A program made the position numbers and the translations under genes. A stretch of DNA of 64,000 bases from Mesorhizobium atlanticum (GTDB lineage: Bacteria; Pseudomonadota; Alphaproteobacteria; Rhizobiales; Rhizobiaceae), in NCBI RefSeq assembly GCF_003289965.1, contig NZ_QMBQ01000001.1, positions 682,001 to 746,000 on the forward strand, read 5' to 3'. Numbering within the stretch: the first letter of the stretch is position 1; each line of letters opens with the position of its first letter. Below are positions 26,516 through 35,995 of this stretch, piece by piece. Below the pieces are notes generated by a model. It saw only the letters and a list, made by a program, of their open reading frames with translations. It made no database searches and was not told the origin of the DNA.

Positions 26516-26711
26516 AGAGGACGCCGGCCGTGACCGCCGGCGCCAAGCAGTTCCAGGCAAAGCGGTTTTCCGTCTGGGATTGCTACTTGTTTCGAGAATC
26601 CCGTCCGGCCCTTGTCCCCCCGGCCGTGAGACGGTGCCCTCCCGGTCCGGCGCCCCACCCGACCCGGAGGGACTTGCGGAGAATCGGAGCCGATGCGAAC
26701 CTCGCCGCACC
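26516..26711. other. Spacer with decayed family C repeat
   Basis: About 26547-26586 is a decayed family C repeat (CAGTTCCAGGCAAAGCGGTT). A second hairpin-like stretch around CTCCCGGTCCGGCGCC / GACCCGGAGGG follows at about 26640-26670. The rnhB promoter should lie in this stretch; nothing clear is seen. Confidence 0.5.
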
Positions 26712-27410
26712 ATGGCTCGCGCGCGTTCCGATTCTCCGCTTCTCTTTGAAATGGTCGATAAGCCCGACTTCTCGATCGAGACGAAGGCGATGGCCGACGG
26801 GCTGTGGCCGGTTGCCGGCATGGACGAGGCAGGCCGCGGTCCGCTCGCCGGGCCGGTGGTCGCCGCCGCGGTGGTGCTCAACCCCGCCAATATTCCTGAG
26901 GGCCTCGACGATTCCAAACGCCTGACCCATTTGCAGCGCGAGGCGCTGTTCCTCAAGATCCTCGGCTCGGCGCTCAGCGTATCGATGGCCTCGATCAGCG
27001 CCGAAGGCATCGACAACAGCAACATCCTGAAAGCCAGTCTCGAAGCGATGCGCCGCGCCGCCGCGGGCCTCTCGCTGCAACCGAAACTCGCCTTGGCCGA
27101 CGGCCGCGACGTTCCGCCCGGCCTCGCCTGCGAAGGCCGAGCGCTCATCAAGGGCGACCAGCGCTCGCAGTCGATCGCCGCCGCCTCGATCGTCGCCAAG
27201 GTGATGCGCGACCGCATGATGTGCGGCTGCGGCGGACATCACCAGCATTACGGCTTCGAGGTGCATATGGGCTATGCGACAGTCCGGCACCGGACCGCCA
27301 TCGAGGCGCATGGCCCAGTGGCAAGGCTGCACCGGACCTCGTTCGCGCCGTTCAGGCTGGGTGGCGCCGAGGTGGTTGAGGAAGAAGAGAGCTTCGCCGG
27401 GTTGGAGTAG
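26712..27410 (+). CDS. rnhB: Ribonuclease HII
   Basis: 232 residues. The carboxylates align as D38-E39 ([13 protein letters not shown]), D130 (LALADGRD) and D167 (VAKVMRDR). It removes RNA from RNA/DNA hybrids, including single ribonucleotides. Start ATG 26712; the upstream extension encodes repeat and proline-rich noise. Between D167 and YGF lies an unusual Cys/His cluster, [13 protein letters not shown], where most relatives have an ordinary polar linker. Confidence 0.93.
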   Translation: MARARSDSPLLFEMVDKPDFSIETKAMADGLWPVAGMDEAGRGPLAGPVVAAAVVLNPANIPEGLDDSKRLTHLQREALFLKILGSALSVSMASISAEGIDNSNILKASLEAMRRAAAGLSLQPKLALADGRDVPPGLACEGRALIKGDQRSQSIAAASIVAKVMRDRMMCGCGGHHQHYGFEVHMGYATVRHRTAIEAHGPVARLHRTSFAPFRLGGAEVVEEEESFAGLE

Positions 27411-27487
27411 CATAGTCTCCCCCTTGTGGTTACGGCGTCTTCTTTGCCTGGCGTGACTGATCGAGCTGAGGCTTGATTGCCACGTGG

Positions 27488-27650
27488 TTCCCCCAATCCG
27501 TCGCTGCTTCGCAGCGCCACCTTTCCCCCGCCGGAGGGAAAGGAATGGAGCGTTGCTGGACGAGCGTTGCCGGCAAAAGAGCTTGGCGCCTTTCCTCTAC
27601 CCCGTCGATCGGGGGAGAGGTGGCTCGGCGAAGCCGAGACGGAGTGGGGC
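27488..27650. repeat. Bipartite palindrome pair, family E-like
   Basis: Left half: CCCCCAATCCG, small stem CGCTGCTTCGCAGCG, stem CCTTTCCCCCGCCGGAGGGAAAGG-like. Right half: stem CCTCTACCCC...GGGGGAGAGG, small stem CTCGGCGAAGCCGAG, then ACGGAGTGGGG. Same two-stem-plus-tail plan as the DUF559-flanking copies, here around a non-coding spacer of roughly 40-50 bases. It lies between rnhB and the F0 operon. Confidence 0.75.
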
Positions 27651-27793
27651 TCGACCAGCGCTACCTTGGACAATGCGTGCGCCAAGCTGCCATGCACGCT
27701 ATCGCCAAGGACCAGCCGCTTGGAAATGTGTGCATGCCGTAGCCCCTTGTTGGAGATTGGCACCGTCGGCGCCGCGCTCCCTTTTCAAACAAC

Positions 27794-27823
27794 AAAAAAG
27801 CCGCCGGTTGCCCAGGCGGCTTT
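27794..27823 (-). terminator. Rho-independent terminator of the F0 ATP synthase operon
   Basis: Read on the minus strand: AAAGCCGCC, nine-base loop, GGCGGCTTT followed by TTT. A textbook stem with T run 23 bases after the atpF stop. Confidence 0.92.
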
Positions 27824-27845
27824 CTGATTGGTGGCTGCGATCAGC

Positions 27846-28337
27846 TCAGTTCAGCTTGGCCTTCACGTCATTCAGCGCCGACTTGAACAGGTCGGCACCG
27901 GCCTTGGCGTCAACCTTGGCGGCAAGCATCGCGCGGGCGGCCTCGACGGCGATGTCGACGGCAGAGGCGCGAACTTCGCTGACGGCCTCGCGCTCGGCCT
28001 GGCTGATCTTCTGCTCGGCAAGCGCGGTGCGCCGGGCGACATAGTCCTCGGTCTTCTTGGCCGCCTCGGAAGCAAGCAACTCAGCCTCGCGCTTGGCGGC
28101 GGCGACGATGTCGGCAGCCTCCTTCTCGGCTTCCTTGCGCTTCTGCTGATACTGGGCGAGCAGCTGCTGGGCCTCTTCACGAAGCTTGCGTGCCTCCTCG
28201 AGCTCGCCGCTGATCTTGGCCGCGCGGGCGTCCAACGACTTGGTGAGCATGGCCGGCACCTTCAGATAGATGACGGCGCCGAGGAAGATGATCAGGGCGA
28301 TGGTGGCCCAGAGCGTGGCAAGTGATGTGGCGTCCAT
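27846..28337 (-). CDS. atpF: ATP synthase F0 subunit b
   Basis: 163 residues: one N-terminal membrane helix (LATLWATIALIIFLGAVIYL) and a long charged coiled coil (RAAKISGELEEARKLREEAQ onward). It forms the peripheral stalk together with b'. GAGGAG before ATG 28337 fixes the start, five codons inside the longest frame. Last gene of the operon. Confidence 0.95.
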   Translation of the reverse strand: MDATSLATLWATIALIIFLGAVIYLKVPAMLTKSLDARAAKISGELEEARKLREEAQQLLAQYQQKRKEAEKEAADIVAAAKREAELLASEAAKKTEDYVARRTALAEQKISQAEREAVSEVRASAVDIAVEAARAMLAAKVDAKAGADLFKSALNDVKAKLN

Positions 28338-28348
28338 GATCCCGCTCC

Positions 28349-28930
28349 TCACCGGCTCGCGGATTTGACCGCGGCCGCGATCTCGGACTTGTCGGCCTTG
28401 CCGCCGACAAGCGCCTCGACGATGGCCGACGTGGTGTCCTCGGCGATCGTGCCGACTTCCTTCATCGCCCTGGCCTTGATCGAGGCGATGCTCGCCTCGG
28501 CCTCGCCAAGCTTCTTCTCGAGCTCGGCCTCCAGCTTCTTGCGCGTGCTCTCGGCGTCCGCCTTGGCGGCGTCGCTTGCCTGCTGGCCGATCTTGTTGGC
28601 GTTTGCCTTGGCCTCCGCCAGTTCCTGCTCATAGGCGGCAACGGCGGCATCCGCCTCGGCCTTCAGCCTTGCGGCATGGTCGAGGTCCTGGGTGATGCGG
28701 TCGTTGCGGACATCGATGATGCCGCCAAGACGCGGCATCACAACCCGCTTCAGGAACAGGTAGAAGAGCCCGAAGGTGATGACCAGCCACAGGATCTGCG
28801 ACGGAAAGGTCTTGGCATCGAACGGCGGGAACGCTTCATGCTCCGCGGCAGGCACGGCAGTGCCCGCATGCGTATCGCCCTCGGCCGCGGCCGGCGCTGT
28901 TTCTTGCGCATAGGCAGATGTCACGAACAT
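28349..28930 (-). CDS. ATP synthase F0 subunit b' (AtpG/AtpF')
   Basis: 193 residues. A Gly/Ala-rich N-terminal extension, a membrane helix (SQILWLVITFGLFYLFLKRV) and a Lys/Glu/Ala coiled coil. Alphaproteobacteria carry divergent b and b' genes side by side, as here; this is the b' copy, longer at the N-terminus. It pairs with b in the stator stalk. Confidence 0.93.
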   Translation of the reverse strand: MFVTSAYAQETAPAAAEGDTHAGTAVPAAEHEAFPPFDAKTFPSQILWLVITFGLFYLFLKRVVMPRLGGIIDVRNDRITQDLDHAARLKAEADAAVAAYEQELAEAKANANKIGQQASDAAKADAESTRKKLEAELEKKLGEAEASIASIKARAMKEVGTIAEDTTSAIVEALVGGKADKSEIAAAVKSASR

Positions 28931-28991
28931 CTCATTCCCCTGTCCATGGAACGGGGCCGCACCATGCGGCCCCTTTCGTCAGCTCTCAATC

Positions 28992-29216
28992 TTACTTGAA
29001 GACCAGGAGCAGAGCGATCAGGAGCGAGAAGATGCCCAGAGCTTCGGTCACGGCGAAGCCGAAGATCAGGCGGCCGAACTGGCCGTCGGCAGCCGACGGG
29101 TTGCGGAGCGCGCCCGAGAGGTAGCTGCCGAAGATGTTGCCGAGGCCGATGCCCGCGCCGCCCATGCCGATGCAGGCGATACCAGCGCCGATAGCAGCTG
29201 CTGCAGTTGCGTCCAT
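28992..29216 (-). CDS. atpE: ATP synthase F0 subunit c
   Basis: 74 residues, two hydrophobic helices with the glycine-rich loop [20 protein letters not shown] and the proton-carrying glutamate in the second helix ([15 protein letters not shown]). It forms the rotating membrane ring. Confidence 0.97.
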   Translation of the reverse strand: MDATAAAAIGAGIACIGMGGAGIGLGNIFGSYLSGALRNPSAADGQFGRLIFGFAVTEALGIFSLLIALLLVFK

Positions 29217-29295
29217 TTCAAAACTCCTGTGGTTTGCTTGTTCGTTGCAGTTGGTACGTTGGGTATGCTGGCGCCGGGGCGCCGGTGAAAATCGA

Positions 29296-30057
29296 TCAGT
29301 GGCTCGGGTGCAGCGCGTCGTTCAGATACATGCAGGTCAGCACCGCGAAAACGTAGGCCTGCAGGAAGGCGACCAGGAGCTCGAGCGCGGTCAGCGCGAC
29401 GGCCATGGCGAGCGGCAGGACCGAACCGGCAATGCCGACGGCGCCGAGCGCGCTGAGGCTGACGACGAAGCCCGAGAACACTTTCAGCGTGATGTGACCA
29501 GCCAGCATGTTGGCGAAAAGACGAACCGAGAGGCTGACCGGGCGCGAGACGAAGGAAATGACTTCGATCGCCACCACCAGCGGCAGCAGAAGACCCGGCA
29601 CGCCATGCGGCACGAACAGCTTGAGGAAGCCAAAACCGTGCTTGGCGAAGCCGTAGACGACGACCGTGCCGATGACCAGGATCGCCAGCGTGAAGGTGAC
29701 GATGATGTGGCTGGTGACGGTGAAGAAATAGGGGAACAGGCCGATCAGATTGGCGACCAGCACGAACATGAACAGCGAGAACACCAGCGGAAAGAACTGC
29801 ATGCCCTGCTTGCCGGCGGCATCGCGCAGCATGTTGCCGACGAATTCATAGGCCATTTCGGAGACCGACTGCAGGCGCCCCGGGATCAAGGCGCGGCTGG
29901 CCGTGCTCCAATAGAGGAAAGCCGAGGCCAGCACGATCGTCACGACCATGAACAGAGAGGAGTTGGTGAACGAGACGTCGTAGCCGCCGATATGCAGCGG
30001 GATGATCGGATGGATCTGGAACTGGTGGATCGGATCGACCTTGTCAGCAGCAGCCAC
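29296..30057 (-). CDS. atpB: ATP synthase F0 subunit a
   Basis: 253 residues, five or six membrane helices. The essential arginine lies in [14 protein letters not shown], the proton half-channel glutamine/glutamate region in the C-terminal helices. It carries protons to and from the c ring. It lies between atpI and atpE. Confidence 0.97.
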   Translation of the reverse strand: MAAADKVDPIHQFQIHPIIPLHIGGYDVSFTNSSLFMVVTIVLASAFLYWSTASRALIPGRLQSVSEMAYEFVGNMLRDAAGKQGMQFFPLVFSLFMFVLVANLIGLFPYFFTVTSHIIVTFTLAILVIGTVVVYGFAKHGFGFLKLFVPHGVPGLLLPLVVAIEVISFVSRPVSLSVRLFANMLAGHITLKVFSGFVVSLSALGAVGIAGSVLPLAMAVALTALELLVAFLQAYVFAVLTCMYLNDALHPSH

Positions 30058-30122
30058 TTTAAATCCCCGTCAAAGCCACAATTGGCTTCTTAAGTTCACT
30101 TCAGCGCCCAAGGGCGCCCACT

Positions 30123-30515
30123 TCATTCTTTCGGCTCGCGCGGCTTGCCGCCCTGTCCGAACTCCGGTGCAAGCCCCGCCGAACGCAGGACATTTAGTAT
30201 ACCGGCACCAAAGCCAAGCAACAGGCCCACGATCAGACCCCAAGGCGCTGTTCCCGCCAGGCGATCGATGATCCAGCCCAAGCCGACACCAACCACCACT
30301 CCGGCGATGAACTCGCTGGACAGTTTCAGCGCCTGACCGTAACCGGTCGCAGCTTTCGCTTCGTCTTTCCCCTCGAGCCGGTCCGTGCGTCTCGTCGCGA
30401 GCGATGCTTCGAGATCGCGCCGGCGGCGCTCAAGTTCGTCGTCGCGGATGGTGGCTTCTGGCTGCCTGCCGCGGCCGGTTTCTCCGGTTCCGTCTGGCCC
30501 GGTTTTGTCGGCCAT
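30123..30515 (-). CDS. atpI: ATP synthase accessory protein AtpI/AtpZ family
   Basis: 130 residues. A hydrophilic, charged N-terminal half (about 1-65) is followed by two membrane helices (FIAGVVVGVGLGWIIDRL and WGLIVGLLLGFGAGI). AtpI-type proteins help assemble or insert the c ring. It is the first gene of the atpI-atpB-atpE-atpF'-atpF operon, the usual rhizobial F0 order, separate from F1. Confidence 0.9.
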   Translation of the reverse strand: MADKTGPDGTGETGRGRQPEATIRDDELERRRRDLEASLATRRTDRLEGKDEAKAATGYGQALKLSSEFIAGVVVGVGLGWIIDRLAGTAPWGLIVGLLLGFGAGILNVLRSAGLAPEFGQGGKPREPKE

Positions 30516-30804
30516 CGCAACCCCCCTGCCCGGGCAGACGATTGCCGTCCGTCCGCTTCTAAAGTCGCCGGCAACATAGTTAGAGGGTCCGCGCCCGTCA
30601 AGCCACGGGCCGAACTTCCGACCGATGTATTTTTCGCTGTTAAAACAATGATTTATCGAGGTGCGACATCGTGCCCTTCACGGCCGCGTGAGGTGACGGC
30701 GCGAATCCTGGCGACAAGCCGCGCCGATCGGCCCGCGCGGCGGGCCGCCGGGAGCGTTGCCGGAGGCGTCGTTCAGGCGGGTCCAGTCCAGGTCGCGCGA
30801 CGGC
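30516..30804. other. Spacer upstream of the F0 operon and downstream of the wall hydrolase
   Basis: 289 bases with no gene. An AT-rich patch near 30625-30660 is the likely place for the atpI promoter on the minus strand; no -35/-10 pair is convincing. Confidence 0.5.
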
Positions 30805-31986
30805 TCAGCTCCAGCCGCCGCCATAGGTGCGGTAGAAGATATGCAGGCCGATCCTGGTCATGCGCTGCATGGCGCGCGCCCAGCCGGGATGGACGTAGTT
30901 GGCGTAGTAATGCGTCGACGAGCCGACCTCGGGAATGAAGATCTTGCCGGCGGTCACCGCCATGGCGACCTCCTGCGCGGTCTTGTAGGAAGCCTGGTCG
31001 GTGATGGTCTTCTTCCTGCCGTCGCAAGCGAAGGAGAACTGACAGCGATTGAACCAGTCGTCGTTCTGGTAGATGACGCCGCAGATCGTCTTCGGATAAG
31101 CCGGATTGCGGACGCGGTTCAGGATCACCTGGGCGACCGCCGCCTGGCCTCGCACTGGCTCGCTGCGCGCCTCGAAATAGATGCCCTTGGCAAGGCAGGC
31201 CTGCTCGGGCTTGGAAAAGACGCTGGCCGGCAGCGGGTTCTGGAGCCAGGCATGGTCGCCCTTGCCCATCGGCGGAATGAAGCGGCCGTTGTTCGGATCG
31301 TCCTGCAGTAGCGCCTCGAAGGGCGAGGCCTTGGCATAGTCGGGCGCGGATTGGGCATAGGCCGTGGCAAGAACGTCCGGCTTGTCGTTGTTGACGAGGG
31401 CGACAAGCGCCGCCGGCAGGGCCGGGTCGGGCTTCTTGTCCTCGCGCAGATGGAACGCCTGGGCGATCTGGACTTCCTTGCCCTTGATGCCTGGCTTGGC
31501 GAAGGTGAGCTTCAGGCCGCTGTCCATGCTTGGACGCAGCAGCGAGGAGGTGCGCTCGAAAATCGAGCCGGCGCTGAAATTCTTGGGCGGCGCGACGGGC
31601 GAGACCTGGACGAGGCGGCCCTTCTTGTCGGCGCGCACGACACGATCCTCATCGGGCGTGGCGCCCGCGGCGTTGCCCTTGCCACGGAAGGCAACCGTGC
31701 CCACGCCCGGCAGATTGACGCCGGAGCCGGAGATCGAGCCGGTGGTGGTGGAATCGATGAACGGCATTTCTGCGGCATGCACCGAGCCGGCGGCGGATTT
31801 CTCGATATAGGCGTTCCAGCGGGCGCTGGGCGTTTCCAGGCCGGTGATCAGGCTGGTCATATCCTGATAGGCGACGACCGACGGAAAGCCGATCCACATG
31901 CCGAGCCCAAGCACCAAGGGAGAAAGGAAGGAACGTCTTTTCGCAACGGCGGCGGCGGCAAGCCGCATGGAAACGCGTCGATGCAC
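30805..31986 (-). CDS. SleB-family cell wall hydrolase
   Basis: 393 residues. The hydrolase_2 domain occupies the C-terminal 130 residues: CLAKGIYFEARSEPVRGQAAVAQVILNRV, the NRCQFSFACDG block and ATHYY-like GSSTHYYANYVHPGW. The catalytic glutamate is in YFEARSE. A hydrophobic segment near residue 20-40 acts as anchor or uncleaved signal. It is related to spore-cortex lytic enzyme SleB but is common in alphaproteobacteria as a peptidoglycan amidase or glucosaminidase. GTG start, supported by GGAGAG five bases before. Confidence 0.9.
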   Translation of the reverse strand: MHRRVSMRLAAAAVAKRRSFLSPLVLGLGMWIGFPSVVAYQDMTSLITGLETPSARWNAYIEKSAAGSVHAAEMPFIDSTTTGSISGSGVNLPGVGTVAFRGKGNAAGATPDEDRVVRADKKGRLVQVSPVAPPKNFSAGSIFERTSSLLRPSMDSGLKLTFAKPGIKGKEVQIAQAFHLREDKKPDPALPAALVALVNNDKPDVLATAYAQSAPDYAKASPFEALLQDDPNNGRFIPPMGKGDHAWLQNPLPASVFSKPEQACLAKGIYFEARSEPVRGQAAVAQVILNRVRNPAYPKTICGVIYQNDDWFNRCQFSFACDGRKKTITDQASYKTAQEVAMAVTAGKIFIPEVGSSTHYYANYVHPGWARAMQRMTRIGLHIFYRTYGGGWS

Positions 31987-32157
31987 GGAACTCTCCAGAA
32001 CGCTACTGACCCCGGAGAGCCAAAATGAAGCATTAACCTTGATGCGGGGTTAACGACATCGATCGTGTTCTTTCCATGTTTGAGGAAAGCCGGCCCGCAG
32101 TTTCCACAGCGGGCCGACGGAGAATCGGGCATGGCGGGTGCATCAGGTTTGGGTGAA

Positions 32158-33435
32158 TCAGGCCTGGCGCAGGAAGATCGGGCAGGCGAGCGCCGCGCAG
32201 ATCGCGGCCGCGAGCCACACACCCGGCCAGGCAAAAGCCACCAGCAGCCACGGAATGGCGATCGGCACCAGGCAGAAGCCGACGAACACAAAACTGTTGG
32301 CCAGGCTGAGCGCGGTGCCGACATGGCCGGCGCCGGCAAGCGTGGCAAGCTCGGTATAGGCGACGCCGTGCCAGGCGGAGACGAATATGCCGGCAACGAC
32401 GACCACCAGAGGAAGCAGCGGCAGCAGCGCGGGGATTGCGGCGGCGCCGGTCACCAGCAGCCACAGCACCAGGAAGGCCAGCGCGCTCAACGCGCTGCAG
32501 ACTTTCAGAAACGGACGGCGGTTGCCGTGGCGGTCGGTGAAGCGGCCGCTCCAGACGCGCATCACCATGGCTCCGGTCTGCACGGCGGCGAGGGTTGCGC
32601 TGGTCACAAAGGTGCCCGTGCCGGCAAAGTCGTGCAGGAAGACCGAGGCGAAAGTCAGCACCGCGACCTGCGGGAAGCAGAGCAGACCGATGGCGGTCGA
32701 GATGCGCCAGACCTCGATGTTGCGCAAGGGTGCCGGGCCGCTTGTGGCGGTGGCGGCATGACCGCCGCTTCCTACCGGTGGCTCATGCAGCCAGCGCCAG
32801 GCAAAACAGGCCGAGAGCGCGGAGACGGTCGCAAGCAGGCCGAAGACCGCCGTGAAGCCGGAAGCCAGCGCCAGCGAAGGCAGGACGAGCGCGCCAAGCC
32901 CGCCGCCCAACGGCACCGCCGTCTGCCTGATGCTCATGGCGAAGCCGCGCTCGCCCTCGCCGAACCAGCCCATGATGGCACGGCCGCTGGAGCCGTTGAC
33001 GCTGCCGCCGAGCAGGCCGGCGACGAGCAGGCTCGCCGAGAGCAGTGTGACGCCGGGAACGGCCATTTTCGTCGGTACGACCAGCAGCGCCATGATGAGA
33101 AGCCATGCCGCCGTCGCGCCGAGCCCGGTCAGGAGCACGCGGCGGTCGCCCCAGCGGTCGGTGAGCACGCCCCATGGCAGTTCGCTGAGCGCCACGCCGA
33201 GGCCGAGCAGCCCGAGCGCGAGGCCGAGCGAGGCATTGTCGAGATGGTAGCCCTGGCGCATCACGACCGCGGTCGCCGGGATGCCGGAGAAGGTGGCGGA
33301 GAAGCCGGCATTGGCGGCGACGCCGATGCCCAGCACCTTCCAGCGGTGACTGGGGCCGAAGGCGCGGCGCGCGGAGCTGGCGGCAATATCTGCATCAGGC
33401 CGTTGGCAGTCGTTGCGTGTGACGATGGCGGACAT
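32158..33435 (-). CDS. Major facilitator superfamily transporter
   Basis: 425 residues with about twelve membrane segments. The MFS loop signature is visible as GVLTDRWGDRRVLLTG after helix 2 and GRFTDRHGNRRPFLK after helix 8. Drug or metabolite efflux is likely, substrate unknown. It is divergent from a LysR gene across a spacer with three TCAGGA-type elements, so the regulator probably controls it. Confidence 0.88.
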   Translation of the reverse strand: MSAIVTRNDCQRPDADIAASSARRAFGPSHRWKVLGIGVAANAGFSATFSGIPATAVVMRQGYHLDNASLGLALGLLGLGVALSELPWGVLTDRWGDRRVLLTGLGATAAWLLIMALLVVPTKMAVPGVTLLSASLLVAGLLGGSVNGSSGRAIMGWFGEGERGFAMSIRQTAVPLGGGLGALVLPSLALASGFTAVFGLLATVSALSACFAWRWLHEPPVGSGGHAATATSGPAPLRNIEVWRISTAIGLLCFPQVAVLTFASVFLHDFAGTGTFVTSATLAAVQTGAMVMRVWSGRFTDRHGNRRPFLKVCSALSALAFLVLWLLVTGAAAIPALLPLLPLVVVVAGIFVSAWHGVAYTELATLAGAGHVGTALSLANSFVFVGFCLVPIAIPWLLVAFAWPGVWLAAAICAALACPIFLRQA

Positions 33436-33503
33436 GAGCTCATTCCCATTGCGGCCGGCTGTCCGGCTTGACGGGCCGGATGTAGCGCCATAGCTTCATC
33501 CAT

Positions 33504-33544
33504 AAAATCAGGAAGTTTTTGATCATTAATCCTGAAAATCAGGA
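33504..33544. promoter_or_regulatory. LysR operator candidate between MFS and LysR genes
   Basis: AAAATCAGGA at 33504-33513 and again at 33535-33544, start-to-start 31 bases (three helical turns), with an inverted TCCTGA overlapping the second. This is a plausible binding site for the divergently encoded regulator. Confidence 0.6.
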
Positions 33545-33551
33545 CAATCTC

Positions 33552-34472
33552 ATGCGCCGCGTCACTTTCGACCTCGACGTCCTCAGAACTTTCGTCACCG
33601 GCATGGAGCTGGGCAGCTTCGCCAAGGCGGCCGAGCGGCTGGGACGCTCGACGTCGGCCGTCAGCGCGCAATTGAAAAAGCTCGAAGAGCAGGCGGTTAC
33701 GCCGATATTCCGCAAGGCGGGGCGCGGCCTCGCGCTGACCGAGGCTGGCGAGACGATGCTGGGCTATGCGCGCCGGCTGATCGAGCTCAACGACGAGGCG
33801 GCTGCCGCCATCCGCGACGTCGAGCTGGAAGGCTGGGTACGGCTCGGCCTGCAGGAGGATTTCGGCGAGGCCGTGCTGCCCGATGTGCTCGGCCGCTTCG
33901 CCCGCGCCCATCCCAAGGTGAGGATCGAGGCGCGGATCGGACGCAGCCACGACCTTGCCGAGCGCGTCCTGTCAGGCAATCTCGACATCGCGCTCGCCTG
34001 GCATGACGGCACCACCCTGCCCTACAGCCGGCATGTCGCCGACGTGCAGGCGCGTTGGATCGGCCCGGCCAAGCCGATCGAGGCCGGTCCGCGCAATGGC
34101 GAGCCGCTGCCGCTGGTGGTGTTCGAAGCGCCGTGCCTTTTGCGCACGGTCGCGACGGAAACGCTCGATCGCGCCGGCATGGCCTGGCGCATGGCTTTCT
34201 CGAGCCCCAGCCTCGGCGGCATCTGGGCGGCGGTGGCGGCGGGCCTCGGCCTGACGATCCGCACCGATATCGGCCTGCCCGCCAATGTCAGGGCGATCGC
34301 GCCGGGGGTTCTGGGGCTTCCCGCCCTGCCGATGATGGCGCTGCATCTGCACCAGAAGGACGCCGAGCTCGACCCGGTGTCGGCGCGGCTGGCGGAGATT
34401 CTTTTGCAGGCGGCGCTGGAGACGCTGCCGGAGGGGGCACGAACCGGCGACGGGTTGCTAGAGGTCGCTTAA
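33552..34472 (+). CDS. LysR-family transcriptional regulator
   Basis: 306 residues. Winged helix in the first 60 (ELGSFAKAAERLGRSTSAVS) and an effector domain after about 90. Start ATG 33552 precedes RRVTFDLDVLRTF; the upstream frame has no ribosome site. It is likely a local activator or repressor of the divergent MFS transporter. Confidence 0.9.
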   Translation: MRRVTFDLDVLRTFVTGMELGSFAKAAERLGRSTSAVSAQLKKLEEQAVTPIFRKAGRGLALTEAGETMLGYARRLIELNDEAAAAIRDVELEGWVRLGLQEDFGEAVLPDVLGRFARAHPKVRIEARIGRSHDLAERVLSGNLDIALAWHDGTTLPYSRHVADVQARWIGPAKPIEAGPRNGEPLPLVVFEAPCLLRTVATETLDRAGMAWRMAFSSPSLGGIWAAVAAGLGLTIRTDIGLPANVRAIAPGVLGLPALPMMALHLHQKDAELDPVSARLAEILLQAALETLPEGARTGDGLLEVA

Positions 34473-34481
34473 GCCCCAAAC

Positions 34482-34532
34482 TTTCGTCATCCACGGGCGA
34501 CGCGAAAGCGGAGCGTAGACCCGAGGAATAAC
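34482..34532. repeat. RIME-like repeat, family B copy 4
   Basis: TTCGTCATCCACGGGCGACG ... GACCCGAGGAATAACG, the half-element seen near 18.76 kb. It lies between the converging LysR and der genes. Confidence 0.65.
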
Positions 34533-34558
34533 GACTGGAAAGGCGTCGCCGCCTTGCC

Positions 34559-35989
34559 TCACCGCTTCTTCGCACGGCCCGCGAACGGATTGTCCGAGGT
34601 GCGCAGCGCCATGCGGATCGGCACGCCCGGCATGTCGAAGGCCTCGCGCAGGCTGTTGGTCAGGTAGCGGACATAGGATTGCGGCATCGCGTCCGGCCGC
34701 GAGCAGGAGACGACGAAACCCGGCGGCCGGGTTTTTGCCTGGGTGACATATTTGATCTTCAGCCGGCGACCGGCGACGGCGGGTGGCGGATGATGCGCCA
34801 GGATGCCTTCCAGCCAGCGGTTGAGCTTGCCGGTGGAGACGCGGCTGTTCCAGACTTTGTGCGTCTTGATGACGCTTTCCATCAGCTTGTCGAGGCCGCG
34901 GCCGGTCTCGGCCGATACCGGCACCGCCTGGATGCCGCGCACCTGCGGCAAGAGCCGCTCGGTCTTCTCGCGCAGCTCAGACAAAAGCTCCTGCGGATTG
35001 TCGATCAGGTCCCATTTGTTGAAGGCGATCACCGGCGCCCTGCCCTCGCGGATGATAAGGTCGGCGATCTGCAGGTCCTGCTTCTCGAACGGGATGGTGG
35101 CGTCGAGCACGATGATGACGATCTCGGCGAAGCGGATGGCGCGCAGGCCGTCCTGCACCGAGAGCTTTTCCAGCTTCTCCTGCACCTTCGACTTGCGCCG
35201 CATGCCGGCAGTGTCGAAGAGCTTGATGCGGCGGCCGCGCCAGTCCCAATCGACCGAGATCGAATCGCGGGTGATGCCGGCTTCCGGGCCGGTGAGCAGC
35301 CGCTCCTCGCCGATCAGCGCGTTGATCAGGGTCGACTTGCCGGCATTCGGGCGCCCGACCACCGCGATGCGCAGCGGCTTGGTGTCGTCATAGGGTGCTT
35401 CAGCGTCCGGGTCGGCGATGTCCTCGCCGATCAGCACTTCGCTGGCGGCAATCTCGCCGCTCTCTTCCTCGTCGTCCTCGCCGAAGACACGCTCCTCGCC
35501 AAGTGCTTCGACCACCGCGTCGCGCAGGTCGGGCATGCCCTGGCCGTGCTCGGCCGAAACAGGGATCGGCTCGCCGAGGCCAAGCTCCCAGGCCTCAAGC
35601 ATGCCGCCTTGAGCGCCACGCGCCTCGGCCTTGTTGGCGACGAGCACCACCGGCTTGCCGGATTTGCGCACGACGTCGGCGAAGGTGCGGTCGTCCGGCA
35701 TCAGGCCGGATTTCGCATCGACGGTGAAGAAGATGAGGTCGGCCTCGCGAATGGCGATCTCGGTCTGCTGGCGCATGCGGCCGGGCAGCGTCGAAGCCGC
35801 CGCATCCTCGAAACCGGCAGTGTCGATGACGTCGAAATGAAGATCGTAGAGTTTCGCCGCATGGACGCGGCGGTCGCGCGTGACGCCCGGCGTGTCGTCG
35901 ACAAGCGCCAGCTTCTTTCCGACCAGCCGATTGAAAAGAGTCGATTTGCCGACGTTAGGCCGACCGATGATGGCGACTTTGAAGCCCAT
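34559..35989 (-). CDS. der: Ribosome-associated GTPase Der (EngA)
   Basis: 476 residues with two tandem GTPase domains: first P-loop [12 protein letters not shown] (about 8-19) with DTAGFED switch, second P-loop [12 protein letters not shown] (about 211-222) with DTAGMRRK, and the C-terminal KH-like domain. Needed for 50S subunit assembly. The 7-base gap to the upstream YfgM-like gene matches the yfgM-der pairing seen in other proteobacteria. Confidence 0.97.
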   Translation of the reverse strand: MGFKVAIIGRPNVGKSTLFNRLVGKKLALVDDTPGVTRDRRVHAAKLYDLHFDVIDTAGFEDAAASTLPGRMRQQTEIAIREADLIFFTVDAKSGLMPDDRTFADVVRKSGKPVVLVANKAEARGAQGGMLEAWELGLGEPIPVSAEHGQGMPDLRDAVVEALGEERVFGEDDEEESGEIAASEVLIGEDIADPDAEAPYDDTKPLRIAVVGRPNAGKSTLINALIGEERLLTGPEAGITRDSISVDWDWRGRRIKLFDTAGMRRKSKVQEKLEKLSVQDGLRAIRFAEIVIIVLDATIPFEKQDLQIADLIIREGRAPVIAFNKWDLIDNPQELLSELREKTERLLPQVRGIQAVPVSAETGRGLDKLMESVIKTHKVWNSRVSTGKLNRWLEGILAHHPPPAVAGRRLKIKYVTQAKTRPPGFVVSCSRPDAMPQSYVRYLTNSLREAFDMPGVPIRMALRTSDNPFAGRAKKR

Positions 35990-35995
35990 CCAGGG

